Part shown: piece after piece, positions 6,898 to 13,111 of the stretch | How the letters are laid out: the number at the start of each line of letters is the position of its first letter | Numbering within the stretch: position 1 is the first letter of the stretch | Source: Verrucomicrobiales bacterium | GTDB taxonomy: Bacteria; Verrucomicrobiota; Verrucomicrobiia; Verrucomicrobiales; DEV007 | Reading direction: 5' to 3' | Length of the DNA: 13,111 bases | NCBI GenBank assembly: GCA_023253615.1 | Contig: JALRFZ010000559.1 | Location: 1-13,111 of the forward strand | Position numbers and translations under genes: made by a program | Notes under the pieces: model-generated | The model's input: only the letters and a program-made list of their open reading frames with translations | Told to the model about the DNA's origin: nothing | Database searches by the model: none

Positions 6898-8511
6898 CAC
6901 CGCCGGGGAATGGTGTCCCGCCTTTTGCCGGGAAGGGGTGCGCGCCTGGTCGCCGCCCTCCATCCGTGTGGTCATGAGGACGCCCGACAGCGGAGCCTGC
7001 ACCGTTTCGAGGGCGACACGCGTCTCGCGCAGGCGGCGATGGGAAAATCCAAGGTAGGGCGTGACGACGGCGGTGAACTCCGACAGGGGCGAAAGCAGCG
7101 CCGCGTCGGAGGATTCGTGGATCGATGGCGAGGCGACAAGGACGTATTGGAAGCGGCTCCGGAAATCCCGGACGAGATCATCCATCCGTTTTCCATTGAG
7201 GAGTCCACCGGGATCCTCGTGAAGCGGCCCTGCGGGCATGAACCAGAGATTCGGCCGGCGCGCCCGGATCACCGTTTCCTCGAGCCGCATTTCTCCGGAA
7301 AGGTAATCGGAGAGGCCGGGGTGCCTGGCCGCGTCGAAACAGAGGTGCATGGTGGGGTGACGGAAATCGGCATCGATCACCAGCACGCTGCGCCCGGAGT
7401 CGGCGAGAACGGACGCCAGATGATGGATCGCCTCGGCCGCGGCATCACCGCGGCGGAGCGGCATCACCGTCATCCAGACGCACTCTCCCGCCGGGAGACG
7501 GAGGAGACGGTTGCGCAACTCCCGGTAGGGTTCCAGCAATGCTGCCGGAATGGCATCCGTACGCAGACGCTCCATGCCTCCCAAGGGGGCGAAGCCCGCG
7601 AAGTGGAGCTGATGGCTTCCGATCAGATCGGAAAGGATCTTCCATCTCGATTGCCGGAAAACGAGGGCACCGCCCAGCACGACGGCCATTCCCGCGAGGA
7701 GGCCGCCGGCCATCAGCCATGGCGCACCGAGCCAGAAGGGCACCGTCGATAAAGCGCGGTCGGGCAGGGCGGGGGCCACAAGCCTGGCCTTGCCCCGGGC
7801 CTCGTCGATTTCAAGCAAGGCCAGTTGATGTTTCGCCTCGAGCGAATGCAGGAGATTGCGCAGCGCGGCGAGACGGCGACGACGATCCTTCACCGTCCCG
7901 CCGTCTGCAACGGGATCGGACGCCAGTGCGACGAGTTCGTTCTCGATCGAGGAAACCTCGCTGTGCCGCTCCTGAATTTCCCTCTCGAAGCGCAGGACGC
8001 GGGCACTTGCCTCGCTTTTGGCCTCATTGTCCTTGCGGGTGACGAATCGATCCGCGATCGCATTCGCCAAAGCGCTCGCATCCACCCGGGTGAGATCGGA
8101 AGCTCGCACGACCAGCACTCCATCCTCGACGAGCCTCGTGATTTGAATCCGGGAGGCGAGTCTTTCCATGAGGGTGTCGTGGTCACCGATCTGCCACCTC
8201 GCAGCCAGCCCCAGCGGTCCGGCAATCTCGGTGAGCAGCGCCCGGCTCTCCAATTCGGCCGCTTCGCGTCGTACATCATTCATGGCAGCCTTGCCGAATT
8301 CGGGAGATTCCACCAGCGGGGCCGGTCCTGGATGATCGACAGCCACGGAAATCACGGCTTCGGCCCGGTAAAGAGGGGGCCAAGCCCGCTTCAAGGCGGC
8401 GCCCGCCACCCACACGAGAGAACCCGCCAACAAGACCACCGGCCAGCGCGAAGCAAGCAAGTAGAGGCAATCCCCCCACCCCAAACTTGCAGTATGATGA
8501 CCGGAAACCAT
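6892..8511 (-). CDS. Wzc/Wzz-like polysaccharide co-polymerase with degenerate BY-kinase domain
   Basis: Related proteins set chain length and promote export of surface polysaccharide at the inner membrane. Residues 24-40 form TM1. Residues 46-245 are the periplasmic part with the usual YRAEAVISV strand, and 165-245 are heptad-rich and probably coiled coil. TM2 is near 262-285. A cytoplasmic kinase-like domain follows: EPYRELRNRLL (327-337) matches the conserved E-x-x-R-x-L-R-x-N-L helix, and VLVIDADFRHP (376-386) is Walker A'. Walker A, expected as GEGKST, reads VMPLRRGDAAAE (349-360) with no GK[S/T]. Walker B, expected as IDTPP, reads VLVASPSIHE (457-466). The C-terminal tail is Arg/Gly-rich and has no tyrosine cluster. 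ATP binding and autophosphorylation are therefore unlikely. No glycosyltransferase or polymerase lies nearby. 539 residues is shorter than classical Wzc (about 720). Confidence 0.85.
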   Translation of the reverse strand: MVSGHHTASLGWGDCLYLLASRWPVVLLAGSLVWVAGAALKRAWPPLYRAEAVISVAVDHPGPAPLVESPEFGKAAMNDVRREAAELESRALLTEIAGPLGLAARWQIGDHDTLMERLASRIQITRLVEDGVLVVRASDLTRVDASALANAIADRFVTRKDNEAKSEASARVLRFEREIQERHSEVSSIENELVALASDPVADGGTVKDRRRRLAALRNLLHSLEAKHQLALLEIDEARGKARLVAPALPDRALSTVPFWLGAPWLMAGGLLAGMAVVLGGALVFRQSRWKILSDLIGSHQLHFAGFAPLGGMERLRTDAIPAALLEPYRELRNRLLRLPAGECVWMTVMPLRRGDAAAEAIHHLASVLADSGRSVLVIDADFRHPTMHLCFDAARHPGLSDYLSGEMRLEETVIRARRPNLWFMPAGPLHEDPGGLLNGKRMDDLVRDFRSRFQYVLVASPSIHESSDAALLSPLSEFTAVVTPYLGFSHRRLRETRVALETVQAPLSGVLMTTRMEGGDQARTPSRQKAGHHSPAVR

Positions 8512-8520
8512 AAAATTCAG

Positions 8521-8549
8521 ATTATACAGATTTTCTGGTTTTACAAATA
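8521..8549 (-). promoter_or_regulatory. Candidate promoter of the Wzc-like gene
   Basis: On the minus strand a perfect TATAAT (8526 down to 8521) sits in a sharply AT-rich stretch. TTGTAA lies upstream with 14 bp between, which is shorter than ideal. The -10 ends only 9 bp before ATG 8511, so the transcript would start within a few bases of the initiation codon, giving a leaderless or nearly leaderless message. No Shine-Dalgarno is present. Confidence 0.45.
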
Positions 8550-9313
8550 AATTGTGCCAGTTCTTCGTTCAATCCTTCCCCGGGCCAGGTTCGGTCAATA
8601 GAAGGGGCAAAGCGCGGTTTTACCCACTCTGCGTGCAGGGAACGGAGGCAAGGAAATTCGCCTCGACAAGATGCAGGCGGAACCGGTTGGCTATCGGGGC
8701 AACAGTCAAAATGGCGACCTCGGAGAAAGGTAGCACCGACTCGTCATGCTTCCGTCGCGGTGCTCGGGCGAGAAGCCGCCACAAAATTCCCTTCCGGAAG
8801 AACCCGCGATGTTCATCCGGATCCCGAGCGCGACGAAGAGGGACCGCCGCCCACACACGCCGGTGTTGATCCATTCCCGACAATCGACATCGCCGGAACC
8901 TCGATTGAAGGGTTCATCATCAATCCTCCAAGATCCCGAGGCATCGATGTCCGCCACCTTCATCTCCGATCGTGGTGAAAACGGGTGCGAGGCAGGTCCG
9001 AGGGTTCCCCGGGACGACCAGGGACCGGGTGCGGGATCCTCCGCCACGCCCCGGCGAGCGGGAGCGTCCGGAGGAAATCCACGGGAACCGGACGAATTTT
9101 CACGTTCGCTCCGCCGCGGGGCGTGCGCACATCGCCCGCGGCAGGCTCCGAATCCGGCAAGGGCCCCAGCCTCCCCTGAACCGGTGGCGGACCTCCTCCC
9201 GCAAGGAAGAACCCGTGATCGCATTGGCAATCCCGGGACCTCCCGTTGCAAAGCGCCTGCTCCCCACCAGGGCGGGAGGATTCACGCCTCGGGAGACCCG
9301 CGCGAGAGAAGGG
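8550..9313. other. Gene-poor gap between the Wzc-like gene and recA
   Basis: Nearly 770 bp with no reading frame I can support. Open frames on both strands here (for example 8620-8883 and 8706-9251 minus, 8746-9390 plus) overlap each other, are rich in Arg, Ser, Gly and Pro, and resemble no family. I looked for tRNA, RNase P RNA, tmRNA and SRP RNA signatures and saw none. The stretch could be a decayed gene, a long regulatory spacer or an unrecognised RNA. The clearest structure is the inverted repeat at 9239-9279. Confidence 0.5.
9239..9279 (-). repeat. Inverted repeat downstream of recA
   Basis: CCTCCCG (9239-9245) and CGGGAGG (9273-9279) pair perfectly, with CCTG (9256-9259) and CAGG (9268-9271) able to form an inner stem. 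It lies about 35 bp past the recA stop in the direction of recA transcription and may stabilise or end that message. There is no U-run, so it is not a standard terminator. Confidence 0.35.
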
Positions 9314-10510
9314 TTACTTCCCGGCAGCTTTGTCGAGGGCGGCTTTCACTTCCGCCTCGATGTCGGCGTAGAGCGAATCATCGGCCTTGAGGACATCCTT
9401 GGCCGCGTCGCGACCTTGGGCGATCTGCGTGCCCTTGAAGCTGATCCAGGACCCGCGCTTCTGCAGGATCTCGTGCTCGATGGCGAGATCGAGAAGCGAA
9501 CCCACGGCAGAGATGCCTTCGTTGAACATGATGTCGAATTCGGCCTCGCCGTAGGGCGGCGCCACCTTGTTCTTCACGACTTTCAGCTTGGTACGGTTGC
9601 CGGTGACGGTTCCGTCAGCCGACTTGATGCTGCCGGTGCGGCGGATATCGCAACGGACGGAGCTGTAGAATTTGAGGGCACGTCCGCCCGGCTGGGTCTC
9701 GGGGTTGCCGAACATGATCCCCACCTTTTCACGGATCTGGTTGGTGAAGATGACGACGGTACGCGCCTTCGAGATGATCGCGGTGAGCTTGCGGAGCGCG
9801 GCGCTCATGAGGCGGGCCTGCGCGCCGACAGTGGCATCACCGATCTCGCCGTCGAGTTCCTGCTTGGTCACGAGGGCGGCGACGGAATCGAGCACGATGA
9901 CATCGAGGGCGTTCGAACGCACGAGCGTCTCGACGATGCGGAGCGCCTCCTCTCCCGAGCTCGGCTGGGAAAGAAGGAGGTTGTCGAGATCGACGCCGAG
10001 ACGACGCGCATACTGGGGATCGAGGGCGTGCTCGACATCGACGAAGGCGGCAAGACCGCCCCGCTTCTGGGCCTGGGCGATGACCGTAAGGGTGAGGGTC
10101 GTCTTGCCGGAGGATTCCGGTCCGTAGACTTCGACGATCCGGCCGCGCGGAAACCCTCCGGCACCAAGGGCGCGGTCGATGAGAACGTTGCCGGTGGGGA
10201 TCACCTCGACATCGATCCGGTTGTCGGTGCCGAGACGCATGATCGCCGATTCGCCGAAATCCTTCTGAATCTGGGAAATCGCGAGGTCGAGATTCTTCGC
10301 CCGGGCATCGGCGATGCGGCTGGTCTCCTTGTCGTTGCTTTTTGATGCGGCCATGTCGGGTGCGGATGAGGTTGGTGAGATGGAACGCGGCGCGCTTTTC
10401 CGCGCGGCGGCCGGCTTCGGGGTGGCGGGAGCGGACTCGGAATCCGCGGCCGGAAGATCGGCGGGATTCACACGATCTTCGGCTTCGATAGGAGATAGCA
10501 GTTCAACCAT
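9314..10510 (-). CDS. recA: Recombinase RecA with probable N-terminal extension
   Basis: RecA forms filaments on single-stranded DNA, drives homologous recombination and triggers LexA cleavage. From ATG 10510 it has 398 residues; the conserved protein begins about residue 53, at a second ATG (10354) that would give 346. Numbering from that second Met: Walker [10 protein letters not shown] (78-86), Walker B VIVLDS (152-157), loop L1 [17 protein letters not shown] (168-184), loop L2 [20 protein letters not shown] (205-224) and [14 protein letters not shown] (226-239). The extension is Ala/Pro/Ser-rich ([17 protein letters not shown]) with codon use like the rest of the gene. The longer start is preferred because the AT-rich promoter-like spacer lies immediately upstream of it and the frame stays open. 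Neither start has a Shine-Dalgarno. The gene is divergent from trpS. Confidence 0.96.
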   Translation of the reverse strand: MVELLSPIEAEDRVNPADLPAADSESAPATPKPAAARKSAPRSISPTSSAPDMAASKSNDKETSRIADARAKNLDLAISQIQKDFGESAIMRLGTDNRIDVEVIPTGNVLIDRALGAGGFPRGRIVEVYGPESSGKTTLTLTVIAQAQKRGGLAAFVDVEHALDPQYARRLGVDLDNLLLSQPSSGEEALRIVETLVRSNALDVIVLDSVAALVTKQELDGEIGDATVGAQARLMSAALRKLTAIISKARTVVIFTNQIREKVGIMFGNPETQPGGRALKFYSSVRCDIRRTGSIKSADGTVTGNRTKLKVVKNKVAPPYGEAEFDIMFNEGISAVGSLLDLAIEHEILQKRGSWISFKGTQIAQGRDAAKDVLKADDSLYADIEAEVKAALDKAAGK

Positions 10511-10537
10511 GGGATGACAAATTGTTGTTTCATCGCC

Positions 10538-10566
10538 AGTGTAACTAAAACTGTTCAGCAGTCCAG
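10538..10566 (-). promoter_or_regulatory. Candidate recA promoter with overlapping LexA-like element
   Basis: On the minus strand CTGGAC (10566-10561), a 17-bp spacer and TACACT (10543-10538) make a plausible but imperfect promoter about 20-30 bp before ATG 10510. Overlapping it is TGGAC-TGCT-GAACA (10565-10552). From memory, a TGTTC-N4-GAACA motif has been reported for verrucomicrobial LexA; the right half matches exactly and the left half at three of five bases. Confidence 0.4.
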
Positions 10567-10574
10567 TAAAAAAG

Positions 10575-10587
10575 TGAACAATGTTCA
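10575..10587. promoter_or_regulatory. Palindrome TGAAC-AAT-GTTCA in the recA-trpS spacer
   Basis: Perfect 5-bp arms around a 3-bp centre, composed of the GAAC/GTTC half-sites typical of LexA operators. The spacing differs from the Gram-positive GAAC-N4-GTTC form. It lies about 65 bp upstream of the recA start and about 100 bp upstream of trpS, so it could serve either gene. Confidence 0.4.
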
Positions 10588-10684
10588 ATTTAAGCGTCAA
10601 GGGCGGGATTTGCTTTCCGCGGGAGTATGTTTGATGATGACCCTCCCGGTCCTTTTCGACCCGATCGGGCACCCCGATTCACCC

Positions 10685-11650
10685 ATGCGAATTCTTTCCG
10701 GCATCCAACCGAGCGGCCGCCTCCACATTGGCAATTACTTCGGCATGATGGAGCCTTCGATCCGGCTCCAGGACGAAGGCGACGCCTTCTATTTCATCGC
10801 GGATTACCACGCCCTGACTTCGACCCACGATCCGAAGGCGTTGCGCGGAAATGTCCGCGATCTCGCGATCGATTTCCTCGCCTGCGGACTCGATCCCGAC
10901 AAAGCCACCTTCTGGAGGCAGTCGGACGTGGTCGAGGTGACCGAGCTCGCCTGGATCCTCAGTTGCGTGACGCCGATGGGCCTGTTGGAGCGATGCGTTT
11001 CCTACAAGGACAAGATCGCCCAGGGCATCTCGCCTTCGCACGGTCTCTTCGCTTATCCGGTGCTGCAGGCGGCGGACATCGTCATCTTCGACGCGAACGT
11101 CGTGCCGGTCGGCCGCGATCAGAAACAGCATCTCGAGGTGACCCGCGACATCGCGCAGAAGTTCAACGACCGCTACGGCGAGGGTCTCCTCGTCATCCCC
11201 GAGCCGCGCATCCGCGAAGAGACCGCGGTGGTGCCGGGGCTCGACGGCCGCAAGATGAGCAAGAGCTACGACAATGCGATCGATCTCTTCGAGGAGACGG
11301 AGAAGAAGCTGCGTTCGAAAATCATGAAGATCGTGACGGACTCGACCCCGGTGGAAGCCCCGAAGGATCCGACCGACAACTACATCGTGCAGCTCTACCG
11401 CCTCTTCGCGACGCCGGACGAGGTCGGGGAGATGGAGGCCTCCTTCCGCGCCGGTGGCCAGGGCTACGGCCACTACAAACAACAGCTCTTCGAACGCATC
11501 CGCGATTATTTCGCCCCCATGCGCGAGCGCCGCGAGGCACTGGTGAAGGATCCCGGCTATGTCGATGATGTACTCTCATCCGGCGCGACAAGGGCCCGGG
11601 CCGAGGCCCGCAAGGTGATCGACCGCGTCCGCGCGGCGGTGGGAATGTGA
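10685..11650 (+). CDS. trpS: Tryptophanyl-tRNA synthetase
   Basis: Charges tRNA-Trp with tryptophan in the cytoplasm using ATP. The 321 residues match compact bacterial TrpS (about 330). The class I HIGH signature is GRLHIGN (11-17) in SGIQPSGRLHIGNYFG; the KMSKS loop is KMSKS (190-194) in GLDGRKMSKSYDN. Other family blocks are FYFIADYHALT (35-45), YPVLQAADI (124-132) and PVGRDQKQHLEVTRD (141-155). The frame is open back to 10514 but ATG 10685 gives the standard N-terminus MRILSGIQPSG. No Shine-Dalgarno is visible. The leader holds a perfect palindrome CCCGATCGGG (10660-10669) but no Trp-rich leader peptide, so attenuation is not indicated. It is divergent from recA and convergent with the OB-fold gene 31 bp beyond its stop. 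Confidence 0.97.
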   Translation: MRILSGIQPSGRLHIGNYFGMMEPSIRLQDEGDAFYFIADYHALTSTHDPKALRGNVRDLAIDFLACGLDPDKATFWRQSDVVEVTELAWILSCVTPMGLLERCVSYKDKIAQGISPSHGLFAYPVLQAADIVIFDANVVPVGRDQKQHLEVTRDIAQKFNDRYGEGLLVIPEPRIREETAVVPGLDGRKMSKSYDNAIDLFEETEKKLRSKIMKIVTDSTPVEAPKDPTDNYIVQLYRLFATPDEVGEMEASFRAGGQGYGHYKQQLFERIRDYFAPMRERREALVKDPGYVDDVLSSGATRARAEARKVIDRVRAAVGM

Positions 11651-11681
11651 CGCCGGAAGCCGTGGCCCGTGCCAGAAGAGC

Positions 11682-12209
11682 CTACTCCTTTTTCTTGAAA
11701 TATTCCGAAGGATCCACGGGTGGCTTGCGCTTGGGGGCCTCCGGAGCCGGCGGCGTCACGGTGACCGGATTTTCCTCCGTGGGCTTGGCGGCCTCGACGG
11801 GTGCGTCCTTCATCGCCGTCGGCGGAAAGTCCGCGTCGGGTGCGAGAATGGTGACTTGTTTCGGATCGGTGAGTTTGATCTGTGGCTTGCCCTGGTAGAT
11901 GGCGATGGCTCCCTCCACCGCGATTCGTTTGCCCTCGAAGGCATCGGAGGGTTCGCCGTCGGGGAACTGCCCGAGGTCGCTTTTGAAGGTCACGAGGAAG
12001 AACACGGCGTCCTTGAAGTTCACGAAATTGGTGCCCGACGCCGACTTTTTCGAACCCGAGGTATCGCCATGGACGACGACTTTCTGGCCCTCCTTGGCGA
12101 GCAATGCCTCCGTCTCGCTTGCAGCGAGATAGAGAATTTCATCTCCTGCCGCGGCCGCCGGAGGAAAGATGAAAAGACAGGGCACCAACGCCGTGAGGAG
12201 AATCTTCAT
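11682..12209 (-). CDS. Secreted OB-fold-like hypothetical protein
   Basis: A 175-residue exported protein of unknown function. Residues 1-21 are a Sec signal peptide (MKILLTALVPCLFIFPPAAA, then AG). The mature domain (about 25-122) has the strand pattern of periplasmic OB-fold proteins: GQKVVVHGDTSGSKKSASGT (41-60), NFKDAVFFLVTF (64-75) and EGKRIAVEGAIAIYQGKPQI (92-111), then a final KLTDPKQVTI strand. The tail (130-175) is Pro/Ala/Lys-rich and probably disordered, ending in FKKKE. No catalytic residues are apparent. Its ATG overlaps the stop of the upstream membrane-protein gene as ATGA (12206-12209), so the two are translationally coupled and likely share a role at the envelope. The fold assignment rests on pattern only. 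Confidence 0.8.
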   Translation of the reverse strand: MKILLTALVPCLFIFPPAAAAGDEILYLAASETEALLAKEGQKVVVHGDTSGSKKSASGTNFVNFKDAVFFLVTFKSDLGQFPDGEPSDAFEGKRIAVEGAIAIYQGKPQIKLTDPKQVTILAPDADFPPTAMKDAPVEAAKPTEENPVTVTPPAPEAPKRKPPVDPSEYFKKKE

Positions 12210-12856
12210 GGGGCTTCGTGATCGGGGTTGTGAAGGCTGGCGACGCGCCCGTTCGCATAGACGACGGAGATTTCCGCGATCCGGGGGGGGGCGATCTCCT
12301 GGATCACGATGACGGAATCGCCGATGGCGTCGAGCACGGGACGGTCGTGTGGCACGATTTCAAAGGCGACCCCGGGTCCGTCGGGATACGGACTGCGGAG
12401 CAGGTCGGCCAAATCCGCGGCCGGGAGAAAACGACCGGAGAGCTCCTCCCATTCCGACGGATAACGGTCGCGGTTGGCACGGGCGTAGGCCTCGCAGGCG
12501 ACGAAAAGGCGCGAGGCCTGCTCCCGGCTCTCGGCACGATGCCTGGTCTCCTGGTCTGTCCGCCATTTTTGCAAGGCCGGGAGGGAAAGGCCGAGGACGA
12601 GGGCGATCACCGGGAAGGAGAACATGGAGAAATAGCTCAACCAAAGCGCAAAGGTCGCGAACCGTCTTCCCCGCAGCGATCGCGAGACGCATTCGTAGCG
12701 TGCGACATGACCCAGGATCGCGGCGATCGAAGCAAAAAACAGACCGAACACCAGCCACAGCGTGGTGAAACCGATGATCGCGAACACGGCGCCAAAGATG
12801 GCCTTTTTCGACCAATCCACGGGGACGGGGACGGGGGCTGGCACCGGGGGGCTCAT
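12206..12856 (-). CDS. Membrane protein: DUF4190-like N-half with pseudopilin-like C-half
   Basis: 216 residues. A Pro-rich start (MSPPVPAPVPVPVDW) leads into hydrophobic segments at about 19-50 and 68-93, with ILGHVARYECVSRSLRGRRFATFALWLSYFSMF recalling DUF4190 (a GH-x-A loop between helices). After the last helix comes an amphipathic stretch (98-130) and a soluble domain LFVACEAYARANRDRYPSEW (117-136) with SPYPDGPGVAFEIV and VVYANGRVASL. That resembles the globular part of type II secretion G-type pseudopilins, common in Planctomycetota and Verrucomicrobiota. Function is unknown. A GTG at 12886 would add 10 residues, but ATG 12856 is preferred. It starts 26 bp after the transporter gene and overlaps the downstream gene by ATGA, so this looks like a three-gene operon. 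Confidence 0.8.
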   Translation of the reverse strand: MSPPVPAPVPVPVDWSKKAIFGAVFAIIGFTTLWLVFGLFFASIAAILGHVARYECVSRSLRGRRFATFALWLSYFSMFSFPVIALVLGLSLPALQKWRTDQETRHRAESREQASRLFVACEAYARANRDRYPSEWEELSGRFLPAADLADLLRSPYPDGPGVAFEIVPHDRPVLDAIGDSVIVIQEIAPPRIAEISVVYANGRVASLHNPDHEAP

Positions 12857-12882
12857 CGGAAAAAATTTCGCCCGATTCCTTA

Positions 12883-13111
12883 TCACGGGACGGTGCCGGA
12901 GGAAACCGCAATTTCCCCGGAAGGATCCCGCGGCGGAATCCGCGAAAAAAGGAAGGCGATGATGAGCAGCGCACAGGTCGCAAGGCCGGCACCGAGGAAA
13001 AGATTGGCCCGCAGATCAAAGGTCGATGCGACCCAACCCGCGGAAAGGCTGCCCAGGACCCTCGCACTGCCTGTGACAGCCATGGTGTAGACGCCTTGGA
13101 TCGAATTCCGG
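12883..13111 (-). CDS. C-terminal part of an MFS-type transporter (partial)
   Basis: The frame runs open through the right edge of the window and stops with TGA at 12885-12883. The visible 75 or so residues read as the end of a polytopic membrane protein: IQGVYTMAVTGSARVLGSLS (a glycine-spaced helix typical of MFS TM11), a short RANLF linker, then a last helix LGAGLATCALLIIAFLF and a short cytoplasmic tail. The Q-G-x-Y and G-x-x-x-G pattern fits major facilitator transporters. The substrate and the start lie outside the window. The next gene begins 26 bp downstream. Confidence 0.7.
   Translation of the reverse strand, partial: RNSIQGVYTMAVTGSARVLGSLSAGWVASTFDLRANLFLGAGLATCALLIIAFLFSRIPPRDPSGEIAVSSGTVP

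Noticed and set aside
8620..8883. 87-codon minus-strand frame starting MSGMDQHRRVWAAV
   Set aside because: Arg-rich with no recognisable domain; it lies within another equally poor frame. It could be part of a decayed gene but cannot be supported.
8706..9251. 181-codon minus-strand open frame in the recA-upstream gap
   Set aside because: It overlaps other long frames on both strands, is rich in Arg, Gly and Ser, resembles no family, and its start and ribosome site are unconvincing. High GC makes such frames common.
8550..9313. Search for RNase P RNA, tmRNA, SRP RNA or tRNA in the gap
   Set aside because: None of the conserved core sequences I know for these RNAs is present on either strand.
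8972..10345. 457-codon plus-strand frame opposite recA
   Set aside because: It is the antisense shadow of recA, whose motifs are unambiguous; long antisense frames are expected in GC-rich genes.
10627..10684. Possible leader peptide or T-box-like control of trpS
   Set aside because: The leader is short, has no run of Trp codons, no T-box sequence and no terminator/antiterminator pair; only a 10-bp palindrome is visible.
1..13111. CRISPR arrays, insertion sequences, prophage or defence genes
   Set aside because: No regularly spaced direct repeats, transposase or integrase motifs, terminal repeats or known defence domains were seen; the window is mainly conserved chromosomal genes.

Overview
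The window looks like chromosomal DNA of a GC-rich, Gram-negative-type bacterium. The best guess is Verrucomicrobiota (Verrucomicrobiales-like). This rests on the gene mix: a DUF5069 protein, a FabV-type enoyl reductase, a Tat-exported DUF6807 (PmoA-like) protein beside a Tat-exported TIM-barrel sugar isomerase, and a DUF4190-like membrane protein. Shine-Dalgarno sites are also scarce. The phylum call is inference from family distribution, not from a marker phylogeny.

Left part (1-3475). A 40-codon minus-strand ORF at the edge resembles the N-terminus of a type II secretion/PilC F-type protein and may be a remnant. It is followed on the plus strand by an OsmC-family protein, a DUF5069 protein with a clear intrinsic terminator, fabV (final step of fatty acid elongation), and a lipoprotein L,D-transpeptidase that ends at a textbook terminator. 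This stretch is housekeeping and envelope biology: lipid synthesis, peptidoglycan cross-linking and peroxide defence.

Middle (3475-8550). A minus-strand DUF6807 protein and a plus-strand sugar isomerase/epimerase-like protein, both with twin-arginine signals, diverge from a 71-bp spacer rich in inverted repeats. The ribosome-associated GTPase gene hflX follows 4 bp after the isomerase. It converges on a minus-strand Wzc/Wzz-like polysaccharide co-polymerase whose BY-kinase domain has lost Walker A and Walker B but kept Walker A'. About 800 bp between this gene and recA (8512-9313) hold no gene I can support.

Right part (9314-13111). recA (minus) and trpS (plus) diverge from an AT-rich spacer with GAAC/GTTC palindromes that could be an SOS operator. 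The recA frame appears to carry an Ala/Pro/Ser-rich N-terminal extension of about 52 residues. trpS converges on a small minus-strand cluster: a partial MFS-type transporter, a membrane protein with a DUF4190-like N-half and a pseudopilin-like C-half, and a secreted OB-fold-like protein. The last two overlap by ATGA.

I found no CRISPR array, insertion sequence, tRNA or rRNA. Most of the window is conserved chromosomal genes. The items most worth a second look are the pseudo-kinase co-polymerase, the recA start and operator region, and the gene-free gap.
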